From NCBI GenBank assembly GCA_900767015.1, contig CAAFXQ010000261.1, positions 1-50,475 of the forward strand: a stretch of 50,475 bases of DNA, given 5' to 3'. The notes under the pieces were generated by a model, which did no database searches, was not told the origin of the DNA, and saw only the letters and a list, made by a program, of their open reading frames with translations. A program made the translations under genes and the position numbers. Below are positions 14,148 to 25,600 of the stretch, one piece after another. Each line of letters opens with the position of its first letter. Positions within the stretch are counted from its first letter, which is position 1. This stretch comes from Clostridia bacterium. GTDB taxonomy: Bacteria > Bacillota > Clostridia > Oscillospirales > Acutalibacteraceae.

Positions 14148-14987
14148 TTATCCGTCGATGCCGCATTTGCGGCAATTCTCCTGATGCTCCCGATACGTTG
14201 ACGCATAATAATAATTGTCGTCCTGATCGGTTACGAAAAAGAAATAATCGGTCTTTTCCGGATACAGAGCGGCTTCAATTGCCTCAAGCCCCGGATTACA
14301 GATGGCGCCTGCCGGAAGTCCGCTGCACTTATAGGTGTTGTAAAGAGCGGCAAAGTCGGTCTCTCCGTCGGTAAGATATTCGGAATCGGTAACATAATCA
14401 TTGATATAGTTGATCGTAACGTCGCATTGAAGCTTTCCATACGCCGGACTTTCAATACGGTTGTGCAAGACAGACGACACCTTTCCCATCTGTTCTTTCA
14501 TGCCGGCTTCTTTTTGAATAATCGAAGCGAGGGCAAGAATCCGGTCAAGCGTATAACCAAGCTGCTCCGCTCTTAACGCATATTCGTCCGTAAGCTTTGA
14601 CGCTGTATTCTTCAAAAATCGTTTCAGCACGCTTTGGGCGTTTTCGCCCCGGTAAAATTCATATGTGTCCGGAAAAAGAAATCCTTCCAAAAGAAACGGC
14701 CGCGCATCGGGATTGTTGATTTCCGCAAGAAACGGAAACTCCTCATAAAAGTCACCCGGAGACTGTACCTGAGCGATAAAATCCTTTGCCGGACAAACAT
14801 CGTTTTCCTCAAGCCGCTTTGCAATCTGAACCGCCGTAAAGCCTTCGGGGAACGTAACTTTAACGGTCGGACTGAGCGTTGTCTGCGGTTCGGTCGTCGG
14901 CTGTGACTGCCCGAGTTTTTCTCCGCCACAGCCGCAAAAAAGGGCAAGTACCAAAAGAAAAGATAAAACAGACGCTATTTTTTTCAT
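14148..14987 (-). CDS. mltG: Endolytic murein transglycosylase MltG, lipoprotein-like form
   Basis: A 279-residue YceG/MltG family enzyme, which cuts nascent glycan strands at the outer membrane face to end peptidoglycan polymerisation. The catalytic Glu is E160 in LASIIQKEAG (152-162). The later motifs HNRI, LQCDVTINY and LYNTYKCSGLPAGAICNPG are all present. It is shorter than many MltG proteins because the N-terminal cytoplasmic part and long linker are missing. Instead residues 1-20 look like a lipoprotein signal ending FCGC (imperfect lipobox, Cys at 18 and 20), then a Thr/Pro linker and a small LysM-like segment (about 41-72). It has its own promoter. Confidence 0.88.
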   Translation of the reverse strand: MKKIASVLSFLLVLALFCGCGGEKLGQSQPTTEPQTTLSPTVKVTFPEGFTAVQIAKRLEENDVCPAKDFIAQVQSPGDFYEEFPFLAEINNPDARPFLLEGFLFPDTYEFYRGENAQSVLKRFLKNTASKLTDEYALRAEQLGYTLDRILALASIIQKEAGMKEQMGKVSSVLHNRIESPAYGKLQCDVTINYINDYVTDSEYLTDGETDFAALYNTYKCSGLPAGAICNPGLEAIEAALYPEKTDYFFFVTDQDDNYYYASTYREHQENCRKCGIDG

Positions 14988-15014
14988 GGTTTTTTCCTTT
15001 CATTGTTTTTTGAA

Positions 15015-15043
15015 ATTATACCATAAAAGAGCCTGAAAGCCAA
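15015..15043 (-). promoter_or_regulatory. Promoter of mltG
   Basis: Minus strand: TTGGCT (15043-15038), 17-bp spacer, perfect TATAAT (15020-15015). Confidence 0.7.
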
Positions 15044-15133
15044 AGAAAATAGCAAAAATGTAAGAAAAAAGTAAAAAACTGACAATTCGTCTGTCAAAAA
15101 TTGTGTATCTGACGATGTTTTTTTTATAAAGAC

Positions 15134-15162
15134 TTGAAAAAAACGACGGATTGTTATAAAAT
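15134..15162 (+). promoter_or_regulatory. Promoter of efp
   Basis: TTGAAA (15134-15139), 17-bp spacer, TAAAAT (15157-15162), 34 bp before the start codon. Confidence 0.75.
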
Positions 15163-15196
15163 AAACGGGTAAACTATATACTCGGAGGAATATCAA

Positions 15197-15754
15197 ATGG
15201 TATCAGCAGGAGATTTCAGAAACGGCGTTACTTTCGAAATGGACGGTAACGTACTTCAGATTATTGAATTTCAGCACGTTAAACCCGGTAAGGGTGCGGC
15301 TTTTGTTCGTGCAAAGGTCAGAAACGTAATCACCGGATCGGTCGTTGAGCGTACTTTCAACCCCAGCGACAAGTTCCCGACCGCTTTTGTTGAAAGAAAG
15401 GATATGGAATATTCTTACAACGACGGCGACCTTTATTATTTCATGGATCCCGAAAGCTATGAACTGATTCCGATCGGCAAGAGTGAGCTTTCCGACAACT
15501 TCAAGTTTGTCAAGGAAAACATGGTTTGTAAGATTCTTTCTTACAAAGGCAACGTTTTCGGTGTTGAGCCGCCGAACTTTGTTGAACTTCAGGTTACAAA
15601 GACCGATCCCGGCTTTAAAGGCGACACCGCTACCAACACAACGAAGCCTGCCACGCTTGAAACGGGCGCTGAAGTCAAGGTTCCCCTTTTCATCGATGAG
15701 GGCGAAATGATCCAGATCGACACAAGAACCGGCGAATACATGGGCAGAGCATAA
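15197..15754 (+). CDS. efp: Translation elongation factor P
   Basis: A 185-residue protein of standard EF-P length that enters the ribosomal E site and relieves stalling at polyproline. Three beta-barrel domains are recognisable: the KOW-like N domain (1-64), the OB middle domain (about 67-128) and the C-terminal OB domain with the usual TRTGEYMGRA ending. The loop HVKPGKGAAFVR places Lys32 at the position corresponding to E. coli K34; no poxA/epmA-type modification gene is seen here. The ribosome site CGGAGGA is 8 nt upstream. The CD1247-like gene follows after 45 bp with no terminator, so they are probably cotranscribed. Confidence 0.96.
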   Translation: MVSAGDFRNGVTFEMDGNVLQIIEFQHVKPGKGAAFVRAKVRNVITGSVVERTFNPSDKFPTAFVERKDMEYSYNDGDLYYFMDPESYELIPIGKSELSDNFKFVKENMVCKILSYKGNVFGVEPPNFVELQVTKTDPGFKGDTATNTTKPATLETGAEVKVPLFIDEGEMIQIDTRTGEYMGRA

Positions 15755-15799
15755 ACTCCGTACAGGTAACCGGAAACCACACAGAAAGGAAGATGACGT

Positions 15800-16222
15800 A
15801 TGTCAGTATCAGAAAAAGTTGCATATTTAAGAGGCCTTATGGAAGGTCTTGACATCGACGACGACAGCAAGGAGGGCAAGCTTTTTGCCGCTATCGTTGA
15901 TACGCTTGATGAGATTGCATCGGACATCAGCGATATGGAAGAAGATCTGATGGATCTCAATGATTATGTAGAGGAAATTGATATGGATCTCGGTGACGTA
16001 GAAGACTTCGTATACGGCGACGACGATTGTGATTGCTGCTGTGACGACGACTGTGACTGCGACTGCGATTGTGTTGAGATTCATTGTCCCGCTTGTGATG
16101 AGGACGTTTGCATTGATCTTGACTGCATCGATGACGACGGCGTTTGCCAGTGCCCGAACTGCGGAGCAGACATTGAGTTTGAGATTCTCGACGAAGACGA
16201 GGAAGGCGCAGACGAGGAATAA
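15800..16222 (+). CDS. CD1247-like acidic zinc-ribbon protein
   Basis: A 140-residue very acidic protein. Residues 1-70 are a conserved helical part (VSEKVAYLRGLMEGL then DIASD/DISDMEEDL) matching the 'CD1247 N-terminal domain' proteins found next to efp in Clostridia. A D/C low-complexity stretch follows (about 74-91), then a zinc ribbon with HCPACDEDVC and CQCPNCGADIEFE. Zinc binding is inferred from the two CPxC pairs. The function is unknown. The conserved position after efp suggests a link to translation but does not prove it. The ribosome site AAAGGAAG precedes the start, and a hairpin terminator follows 52 bp after the stop. Confidence 0.85.
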   Translation: MSVSEKVAYLRGLMEGLDIDDDSKEGKLFAAIVDTLDEIASDISDMEEDLMDLNDYVEEIDMDLGDVEDFVYGDDDCDCCCDDDCDCDCDCVEIHCPACDEDVCIDLDCIDDDGVCQCPNCGADIEFEILDEDEEGADEE

Positions 16223-16274
16223 GAACAGCGGTTCTTTTCAGTCGTACGCATTTACTGCACTTAAAAATTCTTTG

Positions 16275-16308
16275 ACCGAAGCTGTATTTTATGCGGCTTC
16301 GGTTTTTT
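16275..16308 (+). terminator. Terminator of the efp operon
   Basis: Stem ACCGAAGC (16275-16282) / GCTTCGGT (16296-16303) followed by TTTTT. Confidence 0.9.
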
Positions 16309-16378
16309 CACGCAGGAAAAAGCAGTGCATACGGCGGTTTTATTGGCAGCCAAAAAGAGTCTTGCTTGTATTCGCTTT

Positions 16379-16537
16379 TCGGCTGTTTATGTACATGGAA
16401 AAGAACATCGTCTTTCAGGAGGGAAATATTGCTGAAACTATAATGAATCCTGACAGGCAAAATAAGCGGACAATAAAACTGACAGATACGACTTTTTGAT
16501 GAAAGCATCACCCGGTTGTCGGGTGATGCTTTGTTTT
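16379..16537 (+). ncRNA. Possible small transcript (sRNA or sORF) between two terminators
   Basis: After the efp terminator a second strong plus-strand terminator occurs at 16503-16537, which implies a separate transcript. A weak promoter candidate is TTGGCA (16343-16348), 18-bp spacer, TGTATT (16367-16372). A 34-codon frame (16395-16499, starting MEKNIVFQEGN) ends just before the hairpin but has no ribosome site at its ATG. A perfect AGGAGGG lies at 16417-16423, inside it, with only an ATT or a 4-codon TTG frame at the right distance. Whether it is coding is undecided. Confidence 0.3.
16503..16537 (+). terminator. Strong intrinsic terminator
   Basis: A 12-bp perfect stem AAGCATCACCCG (16503-16514), loop GTTGT, CGGGTGATGCTT (16520-16531), then TGTTTT. 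It lies 195 bp past the efp-operon terminator. Confidence 0.85.
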
Positions 16538-16553
16538 CCGTAAAAAGAAACAC

Positions 16554-16580
16554 AGGGCTGTTGCAAGAAGCAACAGCCCT
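16554..16580 (-). terminator. Terminator of the giant repeat gene
   Basis: An 11-bp perfect stem AGGGCTGTTGC (16554-16564) / GCAACAGCCCT (16570-16580), followed on the minus strand by GTGTTTCTTTTTACGG. It lies 20 bp after the stop codon at 16601. Confidence 0.85.
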
Positions 16581-16600
16581 ATTGTTATTGGGATTGGCTC

Positions 16601-19600
16601 TTACTTGAAGACTGAGAAGATCTTCTGGAAGAATGCCTTGATCTTAGCAAGAAGCTTCTGGAACCAGTTGAGTGTCTTTTCACCTTCGTCAACAGCGTCA
16701 TGGTACTGATCGTGGTCACCGATGGTGTCGTTCCATGTGCCGGTGATTTCTTCCATTACCTGAGCGATGCTGCCGTAGATACAGGTGTCATTCGAACCGA
16801 GTGCGTCGAAGATTTCCTGATAGATCTTCTGGATCTTGTTGATGTCGCCGCTGAATGCTGCGTCAACCTGAATGGCAATTCCGAGAGCCTGGAAGAGAGC
16901 TGCGACGATGATGTCGGGTACCTCATACTTCGAGCAGGTATCGAACATCTTGTCGATGCCGTAGGCTACGGTCTGCTTTGCACCGCTCTGGAGCATGAAT
17001 ACATCTGCGAGCCAGTTGACGAGTGCTTCACGGTTGTGAGCATCACCGAACATCTCAAGAGCCCAGGTGATAACAAGTGTCAGCGTGTCACCCTTATCGG
17101 ATACGATGAAGGTCTGCGTCGACTTGTTGGCCCAACCGTCATACTTGCCGGTGCCGTAATCGTTGATGTACGGGAACGGATCAGTCGGTGTGGTGAAGGA
17201 GTTTGCAGAGTACGAACGTGAGGTTGCAACTTCCTTCGTTGAGGTGCCGCCCTCCTGAGCAAGCTTGTAGAAGTCGATTTCAGGAATCTTGAAGTCATAC
17301 TTCTGACCGAGTACCTGAATGTTGAAGCCGATGTTGTGGAGAAGCTTAGAAACATTGAGCATGCTTACGAAGTCCATGTTATAAGCTCTGCCGACAAGTT
17401 CAAGGATTGAGAATACAGGTGCTACGATATTTCTTACGGCAAGGTATACGCCTTCGTTGGAGATGAAGTACGCTACGTTCGGAAGTATTGTTGTAAGCGT
17501 ATCGACAGGTCTGTCGAGAAGTCTTTCAGCAAATACGCCGATCTTGGTAAGGATATAACCGATTACCTGCGTGTGATCCTTTTCACAAAGAGCCTTGTAC
17601 TCGTTGTAAGTAAGAACCTCTTCAGCGGTGAGGCCGAAGGCTTCGAGAATCGGGATAATACCGTAGTCGTAGCCGTTGCCGCCGCCGATCTTGACGATGT
17701 CAAGAATGTTGAGTGCTTTGCCTTCGCCCATGAGGAGAAGTTCAAGTACGGAGTTGAGCGGAGTCAGAACGTCGGTAAGAACTCTCAGGAAGCCCTGGAT
17801 GTCGCCGTCCTTGATGCCCCAGTCGGTGCCAGCGAAGGAGCCGACGTCAGCCCATGTTCCGTCTTCCTTGGCTGCCGCCGCTTCAAGAAGCTTAGCGCCG
17901 TTGTTCAGGAATACGTTGCCGGCCTGATACTTGGAGGTATCGGTGTAGTAATCGTAGTTGTCGATGAACTTAGCGTAGTAGCCCTGAACGGTGAAGTCAA
18001 GGTCAGTTTCTTCGGTGCTCATGCTCTTAACAACGTTAAGAATATTTGCTACCGTCGAGCCGCCGAGAAGCGGTACGAGCTTATCAAGAAGAAGGTTGAT
18101 TGTTGCATTGTTGATGTACTTCTGACCGAGCAGGCCCTTGAGTGAACCGAAGTCAGTCTTGCCGAGAATCTTCATGATCAGATCATCAAGGTTGTTGGCG
18201 ATGATGTCTGCATTGGCTTCTGTCAGCATGATGTACGTCGAGTAATCGAACTTCTTGGTCTTGATGGATCTGTTCTGTACGGGGATGTAGGAAACGTCTC
18301 CGCCGCCGATGAGATCAACGATAATATCGATAAGCTTGGTCGGATCCTTAATGATTTCCTCAATCAGCGAATCAATCGGTTCACCGAAGCCGTCAGGCTT
18401 GCCGAGGATTTCAAGAAGCTTCTCGTAGTTCTCCTGCGTGAGGATAAGCTTAACGAGGGTTACGAAGGTGTCTGCCGGATCTCCGACAACGTTCTGATAG
18501 TCAGCGCCGTTGTAGATATCGTACTTCGTGCTCATGGAGGAGCCGGTCATGTCGATAAACTTGTCGCCGTCGGTGTTAGCTGCTGCGGTTGCCGCAAGCT
18601 TGAGCCAGTCAAGCTCGAGGGTGATGCCGAGCGGCTTGCCGTTAATGGCGATACCGGCAAGTACATTGTTGAGAAGTACTGCAAGGTCGCTGCCCTTAAC
18701 GGTGATCTGTACGCCTGCGTCAACGCCCGGATGTGCCTTGCCGATGTAGGTTTCTGCGATCGACTTGTCAGTACCGATGTTGCCGAGGTTTACGTTGATA
18801 GCGATCGGGAAGATCGGGTCAACAGCTTCGAGAAGGTTGTTTACAGGAGCGATGAGGTTCTGAACGATCGTTTCAAGGTTGTCGTTGCCGATTACATAGC
18901 AGAGGTTTGCAAGAATCGGAAGAACGTTTGCGATCGGTTTGTCGAGAATCTCGTCTACCTTTGCGAAGACAGCGTCAAGGATGTACTTGAGGGTGCTGCC
19001 GTGGTTTGCTGCAACGTAGGCTTCATATTCAGCCTGAGTCTTGGCGCTGATGCCGAGAAGCTCAAGAACCGGAATGACTGCGTAGTTGTAGCCGTTGCCG
19101 CCGATAACGTTGATTTCGTCAAATGCCGTAATCTTGCTGCCGTTGTGTACGCCGGTCTTTTCGAAGGCTGCTCTGTCTGTGCCGCCCATCAAGAGGAGAG
19201 CCAGAACACCGTCGAGCGGGAGAAGCATATCACAGACAAGGTTTACAAGGTCTGCGGTTGAGGTGATGCCCCAATCGAAGGCTGTTGCAGTTCTTGTAAC
19301 GGTTCCGTCTTCAGCGGTGGTTTCTTCACTGTGTGCAAGCCATACTTCGTTCCAGGTCTTGGCTGTGCCGATGTAAGCGGCAAGCTTCGAGCCGAACTTG
19401 GTATTTGTGAAGGCCTGCGGGTTGATGTCAAGGTCAGTCAGGTTTGTAAGCTGATGTACATAACCGATGACCTGATCAATTGTTTCAGCCGGAAGTCCCG
19501 AGAGAAGCTTCGCAATCGAGGAGACAAGGAGGTTCGCAATGTCGTCCTTAACGAACAGCGGATAAACGATGTCCTTAAGGCTCGAGTTGCTGCCGTCGCC

Positions 19601-22600
19601 GATGAAGCCGAGAACAACCGGGATAATGGAGTCAAGGTTCATGAGAGCTTCGTTGAGCTGCTCGTGAGACTTAGCGCTTGAATAGGTTACTTCGATCTTT
19701 TCGAGCTGCGGCTGGTTGTAAGCCTTATACTCTACAAGATACTTCTTCAGAAGCTTAACGAGAATCTTGGCAACGTCTTCGCTCTTTCCGTCAAGCGAGA
19801 GAATGATATCTCCGGCTGTGGAGGTTGTGTCGAGGTTCAGCGTTGTGCAAAGGATCTTCAGGAAGTCTTTGGTGAGAACCGTATCAAGTACGTACAGCAA
19901 GGTGTCGCCGTTTTCAACGTGCCACAGGGTGACGTCATCGTCAACATTCAGTGCACCTGTCGGAGCGTCAATTCTGACTGCCGCCTTGGCAAGCTCTTCG
20001 AAGAAGTTGGTCGGGAGAGCCTTGATGACGTATACGGTTTCGCCGGTCTCGCTGTCCTTGATTTCAATCTTGCTGAGAAGATCATTGATAAGGTTGATGA
20101 GGTTTTCGCCCTTGTTGCCTGCGATGCCGATGATGTCGCTCAGTCCCATACCGATGAAGCCCTTCAGAAGGCCGTCGATCTGATCTCTTGAGATGACGCC
20201 ATCGAGTGCGTCGAGGATACCGAGTACAGGAGCCGCAAGGTTCTGGATTGCAATTTCGACGTCGTTGTTAGCGATGAAGAAGCTCAGGTTGCCGACAACC
20301 GTAAGGATCGTCGAGAACGGAGCCGCACATACTTTGTCAACGAGTGCGAATACATAATCGAGAACGTTTTCAACTGCCTGATTTGCGGTAGCCGCATCCT
20401 TCTTGGCTACGCCGAGATCCTTAAGGCCGAGGCCTGTGATGATCAGCGGTACAAGTGCCGACTCGTAAGCGTTGCCGCCCTTGAGGCTGAGACTTGTGGA
20501 TTCATCAACGCTGATCTTGAGATCCTTACCGGTGAGCAGGAAGGCCAGTACGCTTTCAAGCGGAGTAAGGAGATCGAGAACGGTGCTTACGAATGCATCC
20601 TTGCTGCCGACTCCGGTGAATACCGGATCGATCTTGACGATTGCGTCGCCGTTTTCGTCAACTTTGCCTGTCTCGTGGCTGTGAGCCTTGAGAACGTCTG
20701 CCCATGTTACGCCTGCTTCTGTGTCAGCCGGAGTAACGGTTACATAAGCGATAAGCTGTGCGTTGCCTGTTGCCGCTGCGAAAGCAGTCGGGGCAAGGTT
20801 TACGCCAAGAAGTTTGTTCAGCGTATTCGCAAGGTCTGCGGTCAGGAAGCCGGCGAGAGCCTTGACAAGTGCGCTTGTGATGGTTGCCATCATATCGTCG
20901 GTGAAGAGCATCGAGCCGAGGAGATAATCTACGATGTCTGCAAGGTCTGCGTCTGCCTTACCTTCGATAGCCTTTGCAATCTTTTCAAGGAGCGTCCACT
21001 CTGCTTCATCCTTTGAGGTGTCTGCAAGCATGGTGATCACTACCGGAGCTGCCTTGTTGAGTACCTTGTCGAGGCTTACGATTGCATCGTCAAGACCGTC
21101 GATGTTGTTGAAGTCAACAGTGCCGAGGAACTTGTAGATGTACGGAAGAATGGTCACATCGTAGGAGCCTGTCAAAATCAGGACAACGGTTGCAACAAGG
21201 TTCTTGATTGCGTTCGGGTCATTGAGAATGTCGTTAATGATATTCTTGATGGTTTCGTCAAGGGTTACATCCTTCAGAAGTCCCTCAACGAGGTTCTTGA
21301 TGTTTTCGCTGTTTTCCGCCGTGAGAGCAGTATCAAGAAGTGTTACCAGCGTATCAGCCGGGTCACCGGTGATATTCTCGAGGTCATCGCCGTCTTCACA
21401 AACAGGATACTTCGTATAGTCCTGCTTGGTGTCGATGGTGATGATATTGCCGGCACCATCCTTCTTAGCCATCTTTGCGGCAAGAGCGTTCCAGTCGAGG
21501 TCGAGTGAAAGCTTAATCTCAGTGCCGTTGATGTTAAGCGAACCGATTGCCTTATTGATGAAGTCAGCCAGTGCTTCACCGGAAACATTGATGCTGATTC
21601 CGTCGGGGATACCGTCGTGAGCGACGCCGATGTAGGTATCAACAATCTTTGCGGCCGCAAGGTCGATGCGGATTGCGATCGGATATACATCGTCGATCTC
21701 ATCGATAAGGGTGTTAACCGGAGCAAGAAGGTTTTCAGCGATTGTGTTGATGCCGTCAGAGCCGATGAAGTAGAAGAGGTTGGCAAGTCTTGAAAGCAGT
21801 TCGTTTACAGGTGTTGCGAGGATTTCGTCAACCTCTGTGAAGAGAACTTCAAGGATGTACTTGAGTGACGAACCGTCAGTTCTTACTCTCGATTCATACT
21901 GAACCTGCGTAAGCGGGTCAGCACCGAAGGCTTCAAGAAGCGGAAGTACTGCGTAGTTGTAGCCGTAGCCGCCGTTGATTCTGATGTCAGCTCTTCTCTC
22001 TACTTCCGGATCCTCAATGGCTATGATCTGTCTACCGCAAAGGAGAACCTGGAAGACAACATCGAGCGGAGCGAGAAGATCACAGGCGAAGTTTGCAAGG
22101 TCTTCCTTCGTGGAGATCTTCCAATCGAAGGTGCTGTGCATCGTCTTGTTGGCGGTTGCTTCTACGAGGGTTACGGCAACTTCGGCTGTATCCTTGTTGT
22201 TGTCAACGTCAGCCGTCAAAAGGTCAGCCTTGTCGCTGTAATAGTACTCAGTTTTGTCTGAACCGTCTTCAGCGGTTACCGTGTATGAATACTTGTAGGT
22301 CTTAACCTGTGTGACTTCGACGTCAGCGGTCGTGCTGTTGTTGTCAACGTCAGCCATGGTCAGTCCGTCAAGCGTACTGTAATAGGTTGCAGCCTTACCG
22401 TTTGCGTCAGTGTAGGTGTATACATACTTCGTGTATGTCTTTTCAACGTCTTTCCATGTGACTTTTGCAAGTTCTGCATCGGAAATGCTTCCGTCGCCGT
22501 CAGCGTCGGTGGCCGCAGCCGTGATGAAGTTCTTCAGCTGTGAGCCGAACGTGTCGTTTGCGAATACCGACGGGGCAAGACTACTGATACCAAGGTTGGT

Positions 22601-25600
22601 CAGTTCGTTGACATAGGAGAGAATGTCTTCAAGGTTAAGCTTGGCGAGAACCGGAACAAGCAGGTTCATCAGAAGGTTGCCGAGGTCAGCGTCGCTGATA
22701 AGTCCGTCGATGAGGGACTTCAGGTCGCCTACGCCGAGCATTCCGAGTACGCTTACAAGAAGCGGATCGAGAGCCTTGATTGCGTCAGTCGTGTTCTTGT
22801 GGTCAAGTGCACCGTAGTACGGAGCCGTTGCCGTACCAAGGTCAGCCTGCTGAATTCTCTTATAAGTGATGCTGTAATCGTTCAGGAGCATGATGATGAC
22901 GTCTGCCAGATCATATTCCTTGTCAGCGAGTGTCAGGAGCGTTGCGCCGAGGTCTTCGCTTGTATTAACGCCGACCTTCGTGAAGATGGTCTTCAGGAAG
23001 TTTTCGTCGAGTACGGTTGCGAGGATATACATCAGAGCGTTGCCGGTGTTGACATCCCAATCGTTTGTCTCTGTACCGATGTTTGCGTCTGCGTGGACAA
23101 CATCCTGAACGTCGATTGCATATTTGCTCAATTCAACGAAGAAGTCCTCAGGCAGCAGGTTGATTGTGTAAATTACTTTATCGTTTTCATCTTTGATTTC
23201 AATGCCCTTAATGAGCTCATTGATGAAGCCGATAAGGTTTGCGCCGCCGTTATTACCGATTTCGATAATATCGGTCAGACCCATTCCGATTAAGCCCTTC
23301 AGGATTCCGTCAAGCTGGTCTCTCGAGATGATCGAAGAGGCCAAGTCAACAATACCGAGGATCGGAGCCGCAAGATTTTCGATAAGCGGCTGGAGATTGT
23401 CGTTGGCGATGAAGAAGCTGAGGTTGCTCAGAACGCTGAGAATCGTTGTAAGCGGAGCTTCACAGATCATGTCAACGAGTTCGAATACATAGTCAACCAC
23501 ATTGCCGATTGCTTCGTTAGCCGTTGCCGCAGAGTTCGTTTCAATGCCGAGCGCTCTGATCAGCGGGTTGATTGCCTTTTCGAAGGCTCTTCCGCCCTTA
23601 AGCTGGATACCCTCAATTTCGAATTCGAGCGGTGTGCCCATGAGAACGAAGGAGAGGATCGGTTCAAGCGGCTTGAGAAGGTCAAGTACGAGACCGACGA
23701 AGCTGTCCTTATCGTTAGCAGCCCAATCGTAAGGCTTGAATTTATATTCGGTATCACTGATCTTGTCTGCTCTGAGAGCAAGAACATCGTTCCATGTTGC
23801 ACTGTCGCCGACATAGTTGATTACCTTGCTGTTGCCGGTTGCGGCGGCAAACGCCTTAGGAGCAAGATCAATACCGAGGAGATTATCGATTGTCTTGGTA
23901 AGGTCTGCGGTGAGAGCACCGGCAAGAGCCTTAACAATTGTGTTAATGAGTTTCGAGAAGGTGTCGTTGTTGAAGGCATACTCTGTAAGTGCCCAGTTAA
24001 CAATGCTTTCAAGCGTTGCATCTTCGCCGACACCGTCTGCAAGCTTCTTCAGGAACGAGTCTTCTTTTGCCGTTGCGCCGAGGATCTTGACGACGGTCGG
24101 AACAGCTCTGCCGATCATGTTGTCGAACTTCTCAATGGCCGTATTCAGGTCATTCATCTTGCTGTAATCGCTGAAGTCAAGTGCGCCGAGGAAGGCGTAG
24201 AAGAAGTCCTTGCTGTCATCGACATTGTACTGGCCGCAAAGGACGAGAACAACAACACCGATGAGGTTTTCAATCGCATCCGGGTCGTTCAGAACGTCAT
24301 AGATGATCTGAGCGATTGTCGAATCGAGCGAAGCCGGGATAAGCGACTTGATCAGAGCGGCAATGCCTTCGGTGTTATCCGCCGTAAGGATTGTCTGAAG
24401 AAGTGTAATGAAGGTATCGACTACATCGCCTTCAATGTTTACATAGTCGTCAACTTCGTCCTTGTTGGTAACTTCGCCGATGTTGTAAACCTGCTTGGAC
24501 GGGTTCTTGACAAGTTCGGCGCCCAAAGTATCCTTTTCAGCCGGATCCTGGGTTCTTGCCATCTTGGAAGCAATTTCGTTCCAATCAAGGTTCAGCGAAA
24601 GGTTGATGACGCTGTCACCGATCTTGATTGAGCCGATCGCCGAGTTGATAAGATCAGCAAGGTCTGTCGAAGCAACGTTGACGGAAAGACCGGCCTTGAG
24701 ACCCGGATGTTCTTTTCCGAGATAGGTTACAAGAATCTTGCTGTTGTCAACGCCGAGCATATTCAGGTCGACAGAGATGGCAAGCGGATATACATCGTCG
24801 ATTTCGTCAATCAGAACGTTGATCGGAGCAACGAGGTTGGATACAACACCGTTGATTCCTTCAGAGCCGACGAAGTAGAAGATATTTGCGAGTTTTTCGA
24901 GAAGAGTCTGAACCGGAGCGTTCAGAAGGTCTTCAACCATTGTGACGATTTCATCAAGAATGTACTTGATTGACGAGCCGCTGTAAATACTGTCAATTGA
25001 CGCATCATAGTCGGCCTGTGAAAGCGGGTCAATTCCGAAGGCTTCAAGAAGCGGGATAATCGCATAGTTGTAGCCGTTTCCGCCGTAGATTCTGATGTCA
25101 TTTTCGTCCGGATCCTGGAGAACGATGATCTGATCGCCCTGAAGAATGACTCTGAAGATGATGTCGAACGGAAGAAGCATATCACAAACAAGATTTACGA
25201 TATCTTCAAGACCGTTGAGCTTCCAGTCGAAATCGCTCTTGACAGCTGTTACCTGCTTGTCGGTTTCGACTTCGTTGCCTTCAGCGTCGGTTTCTTTTAC
25301 ATAGACCGGCTTCAGGTCGTAGGTCTTTGCATCTTCGCCTTCGCCGACAATGTACTTGGTTTCACCTTCTGCGCCGTAATAGGACTGTTCCTTACCGTCG
25401 GCGTCAATGTAGGTGTAAGCATATTTCGTGTATTTCGCCTGAACGTCACTCCATGTCTTGGCGTCGCCGATGAAGTTGGCAAGCTGGCTGCCGAACTTAC
25501 CGTTTGTGAAGGCTGCCGGAGTGATGTCAAGGTCAATGTTGGTGACTTCCTTAACATAGCCAAGGATCTCAGCAATGTCAACGCTGCCGTTGTCAAGTTT

